Positions 32,146 through 42,084 of a stretch of 64,000 nucleotides of DNA are shown here, piece after piece. The position numbers and the translations under genes were made by a program. Numbering within the stretch: the stretch's first letter is position 1; the number at the start of each line of letters is the position of its first letter. This stretch comes from Nematostella vectensis (lineage: Eukaryota > Cnidaria > Anthozoa > Actiniaria > Edwardsiidae). The stretch is taken from the NCBI RefSeq assembly GCF_932526225.1, contig NC_064046.1:2416001-2480000 (forward strand), in the 5' to 3' direction. The notes below the pieces were generated by a model. The model ran no database searches. It was given only the letters and a program-made list of their open reading frames with translations, and had not been told where the DNA came from.

Positions 32146-32964
32146 TTAGTATTGGGTACGCCTTGCTTGTTCACCACGGGTCCGTCGCTCGCCGTCGGCC
32201 CTTGTCCTGATGTACACCCCCGTTCCGACCTCTAAGGGGACCTCTAAGGGAGGCTTTTCGGCTTCGAGAGGCACGCGCCTCAGTTTTATGGCGTCCTTAG
32301 GCGCAAAGCCAGTCATGCGAGTCTTCGTTGCGTTTTTGTCCGAGATGACGATTGGCAAAGCAGTAACCCACTCGCGGTTTGTCTTGCCGGATGCAAGCTC
32401 CTTCGAGTACTGTGCACGAAATAGGCGCTGTGCCAGCCAGCGATGGAAAGACTCGGCGAAAGCTTGGCTCCTGTGGTGCCCTGGTTCAGCCCGTCGGACC
32501 TCCACCCCGTGGTCTGTTAGGAGCTTTGTAGTAGCACCCTTGAATTCCGTGCCGTCATCAACCATGAGGACTTTAGGCCATGTGAGAGGTCCCTCTGCAT
32601 AGATGCCAACGAGTTCGCGGGAGACGACGGCCGCGCTCTTAGTCCTCAGTGGGCGGGCGGCTTTATATCGTGGAGCAACGTCAACGACAGTCAGGGCATA
32701 CTTGTACCCGCGGTCGGTTGGCAAGAATAGCAGGTCCGACTGATGGATACGGTTTGGTATCTGCTCCGAGAAGTGGGCGTAGGTAGTCGGAGGAGAGGGT
32801 GTCTGTGTGTAACCTCCGACGGGCTGCAAGCTTACCCACTTGCGCACTCGATCTATGGAGGCTGAGCCCTTGGGAAGTTTGGCATGCAGAGCGATCACTC
32901 ACTGGAAGCCACCTCTGGTGTAGTATATAGGACGAAGGAACGCATCGAGTTCTTCGTCGGACAT
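32146..32964 (-). pseudogene. Retroviral-type (rve) integrase, one in-frame stop
   Basis: From the ATG at 32964 the frame runs to 32146 with one TGA at 32899-32901. The N-terminal part has the IYYTRGGF segment usual near the start of Polinton integrases. The catalytic core shows the first Asp in HQSDLLFLP, the second in MVDDGTEFKG, and the Glu in FAESFHR, a D-D-34-E spacing. The C-terminal part has a small beta segment (GVYIRT) and ends without a visible chromodomain. The enzyme would insert the viral genome into host DNA. It is read opposite to the polymerase. Confidence 0.85.
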
Positions 32965-33095
32965 GCGCTTGCCGTTCCGGCGTGTATCGCGATGCATCGC
33001 AATGCGTTGCAACGCATGTATCAGTCCCCAACAGGCGTTTGCCGCATCGACTCCAGGGATTGTTTCGGCCGGGTCTGGTTGTAGAGTTTGAGCGC

Positions 33096-33353
33096 TTAGT
33101 CGGTGTCGGTGAAGTTCTGCTTTGCGAGGGACCCTCTCTCGCTACTTTGAGCTTGCCAATCGAGGATTTTTTGTCGCCGCTGTTGGTAGCGTCCATAGTC
33201 TTGTTGGTATTTCTCTAGGGCCTTGTTGTGCCTCTCCTTCTCGGCTAAGGCGGGGCTCTCATCGTTCGACAGGAACTTTGCGAGGTAGTTGCCGCCAACG
33301 AACGCAGTCGCGTTTAGGACGGCGCCGCCAACCAAAATCGCGATAGAGGCCAT
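33096..33353 (-). CDS. Small viral membrane/coiled-coil protein (probably shortened)
   Basis: Starting at the ATG complementary to 33351-33353, an N-terminal hydrophobic segment (MASIAILVGGAVLNATAF) is followed by a charged helical region (HNKALEKYQQDYGRYQQRR). The frame stops at TAA 33096-33098 but stays open for about 20 codons beyond, which suggests that the stop is a mutation. I recognise the N-terminal pattern from small proteins that recur beside capsid genes in cnidarian Polinton-like elements; the role is unknown. Confidence 0.6.
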   Translation of the reverse strand: MASIAILVGGAVLNATAFVGGNYLAKFLSNDESPALAEKERHNKALEKYQQDYGRYQQRRQKILDWQAQSSERGSLAKQNFTDTD

Positions 33354-33463
33354 GTTTGTGCGAAGCACACTTCACGTGCTGTGTGTATGTATACGTGTAC
33401 GTATACGCATGTGCAAAGCACGCACGAGTCTAATACGCGGCCTACGCACGCCACAGTACACTA

Positions 33464-33688
33464 CTACATGGGCTGGTCTTTCTGGTCCTCAAGGTAACCC
33501 TTCAAAGCGACAGCACCTGCAACGGCGGCAGTCATTTTTGCGTAGTTCATGGCGTTCGCGGAGGGGTCTTTGGTGAAGTCCTCGCGTAAGACCTTGCGCC
33601 CAACCCAGCCGATACCGGCGACGAGGCCGGTTATGACTGCGGCGTCGGTGATGGTCTTTGTAATCTTGCTCTGCTGCGTCGTCGACAT
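33464..33688 (-). CDS. Small viral two-helix membrane protein
   Basis: An intact frame of 74 codons with ATG at 33688. It has two hydrophobic segments (AAVITGLVAGIGWVG and MTAAVAGAVALKGYL) separated by a polar stretch with DPSANAMNY. This type is a standard companion of the neighbouring small gene in related elements. Function unknown. Confidence 0.65.
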   Translation of the reverse strand: MSTTQQSKITKTITDAAVITGLVAGIGWVGRKVLREDFTKDPSANAMNYAKMTAAVAGAVALKGYLEDQKDQPM

Positions 33689-33748
33689 TACACGCGTATA
33701 TGCACGGACGTGCGGATATAGGTGGGGCCCTCGTGTCTAAATGTCTGC

Positions 33749-34375
33749 TTACTCCATGGATAACAGCCGAGATTTGCATTGTCCGGGAGCGCGAAGCGCT
33801 GTAGCCGGAACGCGATCCTTGGTCTGCTGTGCAGCCGCCAGCGGCGGCCTTGCGGGCGGAGTCACGTCGTCGGTACCTTCGGTAGCATGCGGATCGGTAG
33901 CTCGCTGGTTAACAGCTGGTGTGCGAGTGAACTCGGCAGCTAGCTCCCGCCTACGTGTGTAGAGGCCGAACAATGACACTAGAAGACCAGCGACACCGAT
34001 AACCGAGCTAGCCGACCAAGCAGAGTTGGTTTCCGGGGCTGTGTGTGCCGAAGGCGTGCCGAAGGCATAGTCGGCGCGCAAGCCCTCGCGTCCCTGCGGC
34101 TCGCTCGGCCCCGGGGCCACCGGCTACTGCACGACACGAAGTGTCTCTTTCTCCACTCTGTTAATTCGGTTCCACATTGCCAAGAGCCTTCCGGCTTCAA
34201 CTCGCCCAGGATGTTTAGGTCGGGTCGCGGGTGGTTCGGGGCTCGTGATTCTCTCCGCCAACGCCGAAGGCGTACGTGCAGCAGGTTCACGAGCAGCTTG
34301 TTCCGCAGCTTGTTTGTCAGGTTCCGTTGACGTTCCGGCAGGCTTGGCACTAGTACTTCCTTGAGGTTCCTCCAT
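33749..34375 (-). pseudogene. Viral single-pass membrane protein with one in-frame stop
   Basis: Two open parts (34375-34124 and 34120-33749) are in the same frame and separated only by TAG at 34121-34123, so they are one gene. The N-terminal half is rich in Pro, Ala and Thr and ends with a basic KHPGRVEAGR segment followed by WNRINR. The C-terminal half has one transmembrane segment (VIGVAGLLVSLFGLY) and then a charged tail. Orientation suggests membrane anchoring in the virion or host membrane. No function is known to me. Confidence 0.6.
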
Positions 34376-34424
34376 TTGTGTTGACACGCGGTGTCAACTA
34401 CTTGGTACCAAGTGGTAGAAGAAG
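34376..34424. promoter_or_regulatory. Adjacent palindromes upstream of a viral gene
   Basis: GTTGACACGCGGTGTCAAC is a perfect inverted repeat and is followed at once by a second, ACTTGGTACCAAGT. Both lie just upstream of the ATG at 34375. A related GTTGACACCGCGTGTCAGC occurs at about 34530. They could be operator-like sites; inference from position. Confidence 0.45.
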
Positions 34425-34434
34425 TGGCAAACTT

Positions 34435-35062
34435 TCAAATGAACGTCTGCTCTGGAGTGGCAGACTCGCCACTGTGCGTTTGCCGTTCCGGCAGGCAAAC
34501 CACTGGTGAGTCCGCGGCTGCTACCTCGTGTTGACACCGCGTGTCAGCGCTTGCCGTTCCGGCGGTGTTCACATGACGTGCTATGTGTAACGCCCCGGCG
34601 GCTAAGGCCATCAAACGACCGCAGCGTAGAGACAGGCTTCCGCACAATGTGCGGAGGTCGTTGTTGATGATGTAGTCGGACACTAGGTCATTGTGAAGAT
34701 CGACAACACTGTCTATCGGCAGCGCCATGCCTACTAGTTTGGTCGTAAGCTTCAGAAAGCTGTCTGCCAGGGCGTCTGTAGTCCGGCTGGCTAGAGCGGT
34801 CTCGTATCGCCTCTCGTACCTCCTCACCTCCTCGGCGCTCATGCGCTTGACGTCGTCGTGAGTCAGGGCCTTGCCTACCATTTCTCTCGGCTTCCCCGAG
34901 GCTACGAGAATCGCGAGTTTCTCCCTCGAGTCTGCTATCTCAGTTTGCTCACCTCCGGTTGCCGTTCCGGCAGGATGCGTCGAGCAGTCCAACGACTCGA
35001 CGGCCGGGAGGCCAAGGGCGCCCCCCCTCCAGAAGACTCTCAAAGTATTCGTCGCTCATCAT
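34435..35062 (-). pseudogene. Conserved viral protein with frameshift at a G run
   Basis: The start (ATG at 35062 or 35059, MSDEYFESLLEGG) and the main frame (to 34435) are separated by a slip in a run of seven G (C on the plus strand, near 35019-35026). The main part has a helical KLAILVASGKPREM segment and a C-terminal region with SLSLRCGRLMALAAGALHIA. I recognise the pattern as a conserved uncharacterised gene next to the packaging ATPase in related elements. The C-terminal tail carries two copies of the TGCCGTTCCGGCA palindrome. Confidence 0.6.
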
Positions 35063-35077
35063 GCCCTAGGGCGGTGG

Positions 35078-35646
35078 TTACCGTTCAACTAGGGCGATGG
35101 TATAAGGGTGACGCAAGCAAAACTCTAACTTCGAGAACTTTTTCGTCTTGAGGGCCTTCATGCACTCTTTCATCTTCTCTTCTGAGAGCTCCGCGCCGTA
35201 GTCATGCAGGATAGCTTTCATGTCCGCCTTGCTCGGGGTATAGAAGACCACCAGGGCCGCGATGTTCTCGCGGAACGGCTTCGTGATGCTGGTGAGCTGC
35301 TGCGTGATCACCCACAGTTGACGAGCTAGTCAGAGCGCCTCTTTACGTCTTTCGAGGCCGCACAGTCGTCGAGTATGATTAGCGTATTAGTGCCTTCGAA
35401 GAGAGCGGAGACAAACCTCAGCAGCATGTCGATCTGACCCGCCTCAGGTGCGATGACAAACAGACGATTGTCGCCCTCGCCGAAGCCGTCGTATGTTTTG
35501 TTGTAGACAAAGATAGGGCACACGAGTACGACGTAGTCAAACTTGCCCCGGAAAGGGCCGCACAGCCGGTCCACTACGAATTGGGTCTTCCCGCATGACG
35601 TCGGGCCCACGATAAGAGCGTTTAATGGGATGTTTTTCGGGTCCAT
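35078..35646 (-). pseudogene. Genome-packaging ATPase (FtsK/HerA, A32-like), broken
   Basis: The first part (35646-35326) has the Walker A motif GPTSCGKT near residue 14 and Walker B TLIILDDC near residue 90. The second part (35311-35078, another frame) has VITQQLTSITKPFR, the region that usually follows the sensor of these ATPases. Between them a TAG and a loss of perhaps 35-40 bases break the gene. The enzyme would pump viral DNA into the capsid. It lies next to the capsid gene, as in other Polinton-like viruses. Confidence 0.85.
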
Positions 35647-35682
35647 ACTGCTTCGCGCAGAAACACGCTCCGGCGTATGTGC

Positions 35683-36925
35683 TCAGTATTGTATGGACTC
35701 TAGCTGTCCGTTCATAAGGTTCATCTGGGCGTCGGCCACCACAAACACGTGACAGTTTACGGTACCCGTGCCGCTCGCCGTGCGTTTTATCTCGAGGTGC
35801 ACACCGTCGCGGGTATTGACCAATCGGAGACCACCCCCATGGATAGCACTGTCGTCCGTCGTTCGAAAGCGATCCACAGAGCAAACTTGTTATCGCCATG
35901 GAACGGCCCGGGGCCGATTGCCGGGGCGGCGGGCGCTGCGCTGTGCACCCCCGGGGAGGGGTGGACGAACCGCCTTTTCTCCTCCCTCCAGAAATCCGCA
36001 GCCCCTGGCTGAAGACCTTGTTTGGCATGCCGTCGATTGTAACGCGAACGCTCTTGATGTCAGGGTACACGAACTTCTCAGAGTCGCGAGCCCCTGCCGT
36101 GTATGGCTCCACAAACAGGAGCAACAGACCACTCATAGACCTTCGCGGCAGGTTGACACTCTCGTTGATTATGCTGTCCGTCCCTTTGCTAATATGGAAG
36201 GTCTTGTGAAGGTTCACTTGCTCGTAGAAGAACGTTGTGCCGTTTTGGCAGGCGGCGAGGTTGTCGTCCCTCAGGCTTTCGTACTCCAGCTCTAGATTTT
36301 TGACGCCATAGGATAATTTGGTAGCATCGCTTCCGACTACTACCTGGTCAACCGCCGCGAACGTGATCTCGAAGAGCAGCGCCTCGGAGAGCGCCCTTGG
36401 GTACAGCACGCCGTGGTCCGTCAGCAGAGAATGGTCTAGCGGGATGGTGTACCTCGCCCCGTGGGCGTCGTTTAGAGCGTTCTCCTTGGCGTTACTGGTC
36501 GCTTTATCGCCAGTTTTGGATCGAAGCTTGCGCATGTTTTCTGACTGTATGCCCTGCTGCAGGCGGTCCTCTCTCTCGACCTAGGACAGGTAGAGCTCCT
36601 CATACGTCTTGAAGACGTCGTAGCGGTTGGTGTCCTGGAGCGTTTCTCCTGCAAACGAGATTTTCAGGCGGCTCACGAGATTTCGGCCGACGTTGTTCAC
36701 GACGGTATTATTTGCATGGCCTGAGATGGAGAGATCGAGACCGACCCTCAAGGAGCCAGGCACGCGCGTGACGCCTTCCGATAGCTTTGGGACCGCCACG
36801 TATAGCGTCTCGCCTGGGAAGGCCGTCGACGGGTTGAGAGTGACCCGGTGAACAGTTCTCTCGGCTTTCAACTCCAGAGGAGTTCTGGGTGTTCGTTGGG
36901 GGTCACGTTTATCGCTGACTGACAT
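35683..36925 (-). pseudogene. Double-jelly-roll major capsid protein, broken
   Basis: From ATG 36925 the frame gives an N-terminal beta-rich segment with SGHANNTVVNNVGRNLVSRL, and is interrupted by TAG at 36581-36583. It continues in the same frame through MRKLRSKTGDKAT and IPLDHSLLTDHGVLYP to NKVFSQGL, then shifts frame near 36000 and again near 35875. The last part contains GGGLRLVNTRDGV and ends at 35683. The motif order fits the major capsid proteins of Polinton-like viruses found in cnidarians. About 414 codons in total, slightly short, so small deletions are likely around 35900-36010. Confidence 0.85.
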
Positions 36926-37034
36926 CGTATACGTATATCATATGTGTATACACATAAAGTACGAAGTCGCGTGGCTATGGTGCGGACTGTTAGACATGTC
37001 TAACATAGCATAGCACGAGTTATGCGCACGCATC
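36926..37034. promoter_or_regulatory. Divergent viral promoter with 16-bp palindrome (V2)
   Basis: Between the capsid gene and the next plus-strand gene lie GTATACGTATATCATATG, a CATAAAG element, and the perfect palindrome GTTAGACATGTCTAAC at 36989-37004. V1 keeps the layout. The palindrome is a candidate binding site for a dimeric regulator. Confidence 0.55.
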
Positions 37035-38012
37035 ATGGGTGATGTTGACGTTGACATTGACGATACCTTGCCGGGTGCGTCCGCCGATCGCGGGGCGGGG
37101 GACGACGAGACGACGCCCCTTATCCCGTTTGACCCCGACGATGGGGAGTCGATCCCAATGACGAGCACGTCGTCGCGTACACATGCTGCGCATGGCATGG
37201 CTACACGAAGCGCAACGCAAACCGCCGGAACGGCAAGCGCTGAAACCTCGTTTATCACAGAGGGTGCAGCGACAAGACTCGGTCTCCAGTCCCTCAGGGA
37301 GGAATACCCAGACCTTAACGAGAATCTGATACGGTTCCAGTCAGACCGGAGGGGAAAGACGCTAATACAGCTTCGCAACCTCGGCAAAGGAGGTTGGACT
37401 AAACCAAGACAGCTGTTCAATGAGAACGGGGGCGTTCGACAGGACGTTTGTAAAGCTGAAAGGCTTCAAGACGGCGATGGGGTCCGTGGCAGAGATAGAC
37501 GCGGTCATACAGGAGAACACAGAACGAGTCCAAGAGCTGCAAGGGGTGGTAGCCGCAGACAGGGAGACCATCGACGACCCTAACACGTCAGAGAGTCGCC
37601 GCCAAGAGGCCCGTGAGCGCGACGAGGAGAGGCTATCCGAGATTGACGAACTAGAACGCGAAAACCGAGAGCTCGAGAACCAAAAGCCGCTAAGAGAGCG
37701 CATCAAAGCCATCTTCAAAAAGTACGGCTTTACCGTCACCGCTATCGGGTTGGCCGTACGACGATCGCGGCCATTGTGACGTCGCTCGGCAGGTCGCTCT
37801 CCTCCGTGGCCAGAGGGGTCGGTAACGGGCTTAAGGCCATCGGGAAAAAGCTAGGCGAGCTTCTCCCCGGGCTAGTAGGCAGCATCGCGAACTTCGTGTT
37901 TAAGGCTGCAGGAGAAGCGGTGAAATTCCTTGGCGAAAATGCGTGGCTGCTCGTTCTAGCCATAGCCGCGTTCTTGGTTCGTCGAATGCAAAGCAGTCAT
38001 CGGAACAAGTAA
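37035..38012 (+). pseudogene. Conserved viral membrane protein (V2; two frameshifts)
   Basis: This is the V2 copy of 6934-7902. The ATG at 37035 opens a frame that shifts by an extra base near 37447 and by a 4-base loss near 37757. The C-terminal hydrophobic part (37776-38012) ends with an NAWLLVLAIAAFLVRR transmembrane segment. Near 37224 it carries a 12-base insertion relative to V1 containing the palindrome GCCGGAACGGCA, in frame. Confidence 0.75.
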
Positions 38013-40335
38013 TACGCCGCGGCCACCGCGAGTGCCGACAACCCCGCCTTGAGAGCGGTGTGGTCACTTTTTTTGCCCGCTCCGGCGGCAGTCATGCTAT
38101 GCGCATCGTGCGTACGTGGAGAGGGGGCAGGGGCCGCGCCCTCTGCGTGTACTTTCTGAATCCTTGCTTTGCCGCCGGGACGGAACGCGGTCGATCCCAG
38201 GGTCAGTCACGTGTTGCACCCTAGGATGCCCACCGGCCATGTTATGAGCACCGACTGGCTTTGTCTCGGTGTTGATCGCGTTTGCGCCGAGCGTCATGGA
38301 GTCCGTGGCTTTCTGCAGCTTATTGTTGTAGCCCACGACGCTTTGCGTGCATCAGCCACACTCCTGGTGCTACCTCAAGACTCAGTCTCACCTTGGCCTC
38401 CTGCACGGCTGGTACCTTTGCACGCTTTGAGCGATGTCGTTTTCTATGATCGCGTCTTCGAGCAGCTTCGTGAACTCCGCCTGCGCCTCCATGGCCGGCC
38501 CACCGGTCCCCGCGATAGAGGAACGGACGTTTACCTGCGCGCCAAGCACTGTGTAGAAGAACGCCTCGACCGAGCGATCGAGTCTTCCTAGCCCTGCTTT
38601 TGTCAGCCCCTCACCTTTGGGAGGCGCAAACCAGCTATATTGCACGCCCCCGTGGTCGTCGTTGCGTATGTAACCCACCTGCTTCCCACTATTGTACGTC
38701 CCACCTTCGTCGCTAAACAGATTGAGGTGGCTCGGGTACTCGTCCGCCGCCGTGTCGTAGCCACGGATCACGTGCACGTTGCGATACCCCTCCCCCGGGT
38801 AGAACACAAACACATCGCCTAGCCCGTGGTTCCGCCCGCCTTTCCATCGGAAGTCCGGCTTACGCGGCAAACCGAACTCTATACATAGACGCTCGAAAGC
38901 GGCCTTCTTGAAGGGCTGCGTAATACGTCGCGGCCACCGCGAGTGCCGACAACCCCGCCTTGAGGGCGGTGTGGTCACTTTTTTTGCCCGCTCCGGCGGC
39001 AGTCATGCTATGCGCATCGTGCGTACGTGGAGAGGGGGCAGGGGCCGCGCCCTCTGCGTGCACTTTCTGAATCCTTGCTTTGCCGCCGGGACGGAACGCG
39101 GCCGATCCCAGGGTCAGTCACGTGTTGCACCCTAGGATGCCCACCGGCCATGTTATGAGCACCGACTGGCTTTGTCTCGGTGTTGATCGCGTTTGCGCCG
39201 AGCGTCATGGAGTCCGTGGCTTTCTGCAGCTTATTGTTGTAGCCCACGACGCTTTGCGTGTTTATCACCAGATCGCTCGGCATCAGCCACACTCCTGGTG
39301 CTACCTCAAGACTCAGTCTCACCTTGGCCTCCTGCACGGCTGGTACCTTTGCACGCTTTGAGCGATGTCGTTTTCTATGATCGCGTCTTCGAGCAGCTTC
39401 GTGAACTCCGCCTGCGCCTCCATGGCCGGCCCACCGGTCCCCGCGATAGAGGAACGGACGTTTACCTGCGCGCCAAGCACTGTGTAGACGAACGCCTCGA
39501 CCGAGCGATCGAGTCTTCCTAGCCCTGCTTTTGTCAGCCCCTCACCTTTGGGAGGCGCAAACCAGCTATATTGCACGCCCCCGTGGTCGTCGTTGCGTAT
39601 GTAACCCACCTGCTTCCCACTATTGTACGTCCCACCTTCGTCGCTAAACAGATTGAGGTGGCTCGGGTACTCGTCCGCCGCCGTGTCGTAGCCACGGATC
39701 ACGTGCACGTTGCGATACCCCTCCCCCGGGTAGAACACAAACACATCGCCTAGCCCGTGGTTCCGCCCGCCTTTCCATCGGAAGTCCGGCTTACGCGGCA
39801 AACCGAACTCTATACATAGACGCTCGAAAGCGGCCTTCTTGAAGGGGTTACCTTTTTGTGTGAACGGGCTGTCGCCAGGCAGGGGGGCGCCGAGCTCGTA
39901 GAGTATCCTCCGGGTGGTTAAGTAGACGTGAAACCTTAGAAATCCCCTGATGACAGAGGGGAGCGTGGCGAAAGCGGGGTCGACTAGGGACACCCCACAT
40001 CCGGCGGTTGCGCACCAGACCGCAAAGTTGAGTTGCTGTGGCCAGTACACATAGGAAGGCTCCGATAGCCACCGGCGAGACTATTTGGCGGACTTGTGCG
40101 TGACTACTGTCTCTTTGAATATGTCTCGGACCCTAGTCATGAATGATTTGTCCTCAGCCACGTGTATCTCCAGCTGCGTGAGTAGTGGGGTGATGTCTGA
40201 GGCCGTGCTCTCCACGGGGGTCGCGGGCAAGGCGTAGAGCAGCTTTTGCGCGAGGGTCAGAGACCTAGTGAAACCGGTTTTTGTTCGGCTATAGCGTGTT
40301 TGATATGTTCGGCTATAGAGGCTCCCGCCGCAACC
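37997..40335 (-). pseudogene. Large conserved viral protein (V2; internal duplication and frameshifts)
   Basis: The V2 counterpart of 7887-9407. The C-terminal half is present twice in tandem (38010-38920 and 38921-39845), each with further small deletions near the position of PSDLVINTQS or VQRYQ. A stop (TAG) lies near 40080. The start region and the promoter shared with the penton-like gene were removed by a deletion of roughly 115 bases near 40335. Confidence 0.75.
38010..39845. repeat. 911-bp tandem duplication inside V2
   Basis: Two near-identical units, offset by 911 bp, start TAATACGCCGC (38010) and TAATACGTCGC (38921). The second alone keeps GTTTATCACCAGATCGCTCG, so the first lost it after duplicating. 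V1 has a single copy. Confidence 0.9.
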
Positions 40336-40989
40336 GGAGCCGAACTAACGCTCTTCTTCGAGCAGCCGATAAGGCGCCCACGCTTCGTGGCGCTCCGGCA
40401 GTGCTCGCTGTTTAACAGCTGGTATAATCTCGAGCGGGAGCATCGGATAACGACTATAGCCTCCCGCCCATCGCTACTATGCCAGCCGGGCACCACACGG
40501 CCGAGTCCATCGTGGAAACGATCAGCCGTGCTGAAAGCAAGATTCTGAGGGCGAAGCTGGATCCCCTCACCGGGAAGATCGTGCTCGTGTCCAAAGGCGT
40601 TGCGTTCCTGAATGCCGAGCTTTGCGCACTATTTGGCCTAGAGGCTAAAGACGATCAGTTGGGGGGGGGGGGGGCGGGGCCTCGTACTGCCCGTGGGGGA
40701 GCCCCCACTTAAGGTGACTTTGCCGAAAATAGAGGCCCTCTACATCTTCTGCGACATCGTAGACCGCACGCAATGCCTCGCCTTAGACGAGCCTTCAAAC
40801 GTTCTCGCTTGCCTAGAAACCCGCGGGAGGTCGCACGAGAAAGCCGTCTATGGGCACGACATCCCCGTTTGTGCCGCAGCATCTTCCTCTGAGTTTGTCT
40901 CGAGCATCCGAATATGGATCAAGGATGACCGCGGTAGACGGGTGGACTTTAAGGGCAAGCCTGATCGCCTCGTATTAGAGCTAACCTAG
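40336..40989 (+). pseudogene. Penton-like minor capsid protein (V2; start lost)
   Basis: It corresponds to 9467-10108 in V1. The N terminus was removed by the deletion near 40335, a 4-base loss near 40465 shifts the frame, and a G run expanded to 13 at about 40662-40674. The C-terminal part (40693-40989) is open and ends with DFKGKPDRLVLEL. Confidence 0.65.
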
Positions 40990-41005
40990 GTCCGACATAA
41001 CAAGC

Positions 41006-41647
41006 ATGGCAAACAGCGACGTTAGCAGCGGTGCCATAAACCCCTCGCTTCCCAGCGTCTGCCCGCAAACGCACATGACGCCTACCGCTCCGGCAAGCAT
41101 CGGCGGCGACGTGCAAAGCTTCCGACTCCAGAAATTATGTGACACTCAGGCGGTTCTAGACAACGAGATAACGCATCATCGACAGGTGCGGAAGAAGTAT
41201 AAGCGCGCCTTTGCCGTTACCCATGCTGTGTCTGTGGCATCCGACATCGCTGCAGGGGCGCTTTCCAGTGCCGGGGTGGGGGTCTCTTTGAGTGGTATAG
41301 GGGTTCTGATCGGCGGTCCGCTGGCAGGGGTCGCTGGGCTGGTCGGTGTCGTTGGCGCGGGCGCGGGGGTAGTCTCTAGGGGTCTTACGAGCAAGGTGGC
41401 TAAACACGAAGATACGATGGTTTTAGCGGAGAGTAAGAAAAACTCGATCAGCGAGCTGGTCTCTAAGGCTCTGCAAGACGGGCATATCCCAGACGGAGAG
41501 TTTCGGCTAATACTTCAGGAACAAGAGAGATACTACGCGCTCAAGACCGCTATCAGAGCTCGACACGGCCTCGCACCGCGTGATAAAAAAAGCGGGAAAG
41601 GGCCCTCCCTGGAGGCACGCGAAAAGATGAAAAAGAGGCTGCGATAA
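41006..41647 (+). CDS. Conserved viral protein with glycine-rich hydrophobic core (V2)
   Basis: An intact frame of 213 codons with ATG at 41006, 17 bases after the penton-like gene. A basic segment (HRQVRKKYKRAF) precedes a long Gly/Ala/Val-rich hydrophobic stretch (about residues 70-135), then a helical region (SISELVSKALQDGHIPDGEF) and a basic tail. The family accompanies penton genes in related elements; I suspect a membrane-active or internal virion protein but cannot show it. A 45-base stretch near the start, absent from V1, includes ACCGCTCCGGCAAG, similar to the dispersed palindrome. Confidence 0.7.
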   Translation: MANSDVSSGAINPSLPSVCPQTHMTPTAPASIGGDVQSFRLQKLCDTQAVLDNEITHHRQVRKKYKRAFAVTHAVSVASDIAAGALSSAGVGVSLSGIGVLIGGPLAGVAGLVGVVGAGAGVVSRGLTSKVAKHEDTMVLAESKKNSISELVSKALQDGHIPDGEFRLILQEQERYYALKTAIRARHGLAPRDKKSGKGPSLEAREKMKKRLR

Positions 41648-41794
41648 ATTCGCGAGGAGTTCGGGAGCGAGGTGTTCGAGTAGAACTCAGGTTTAAACGC
41701 CACGTCAGCGGCTTTGAATTTACGGCCGTTATTTCGCGCTCCGTAGGTTTTGCGTAGATTTATCCATGCGCTTTTTCGCCCCGACCTTATGTAC

Positions 41795-41990
41795 GCGGAA
41801 CGGCCCCGGCCTACATTAGTAATTGCCAAAAGCTTATGTACGTGAAATCGATTTGGCCTACATTAGCAATTGCCAAAAGCGTATGTACGTGAAATTGATT
41901 TGGCCTACATTAGCAATTGCCAAAAGCTTATGTACATGAAATCGATTTGGCCTACATTAGCTTTTGCCGATTGTTTATGTACGTGAAACA
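41795..41990. repeat. Iteron-like 47-bp repeats at the viral right end (V2)
   Basis: About four units contain TTATGTACGTGAAATCGATT and GGCCTACATTAGCAATTGCC. The last is partial, TATGTACGTGAAACATTATC, and continues into GATATATAGA as in V1. The middle of the unit differs from V1 (ATCGATTT versus CCGCGCCC), while the TGTACGYGAA and GGCCTACAT cores are kept. Confidence 0.85.
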
Positions 41991-42084
41991 TTATCTGCCC
42001 GATATATAGAGACGGGGCTGGGAGGCCCGGAGGGGCGATTCGCGCCTCCCACTAATTTCTCTGAAACCCCCCAGTCCCCCCCCC

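Larger units (their letters stand above)
29941..42084. mobile_element. Endogenous Polinton/Maverick-like virus V2 (left-truncated)
   Basis: About 12.1 kb of DNA richer in G+C holds the hallmark genes of Polinton-like viruses: DNA polymerase, rve integrase, packaging ATPase, double-jelly-roll capsid and penton-like proteins. The left end starts in the middle of the polymerase frame, so the exonuclease part and the left terminal repeat are missing. The right end has the iteron-like array and a G/C-rich tail. Most genes have one or two inactivating changes, which fits a fairly young but dead insertion. Confidence 0.9.

Noticed and set aside
32681-33196. Long minus-strand frame overlapping the integrase start
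   Set aside because: Composition and motifs place the real genes in the other frames; this one has no motif.
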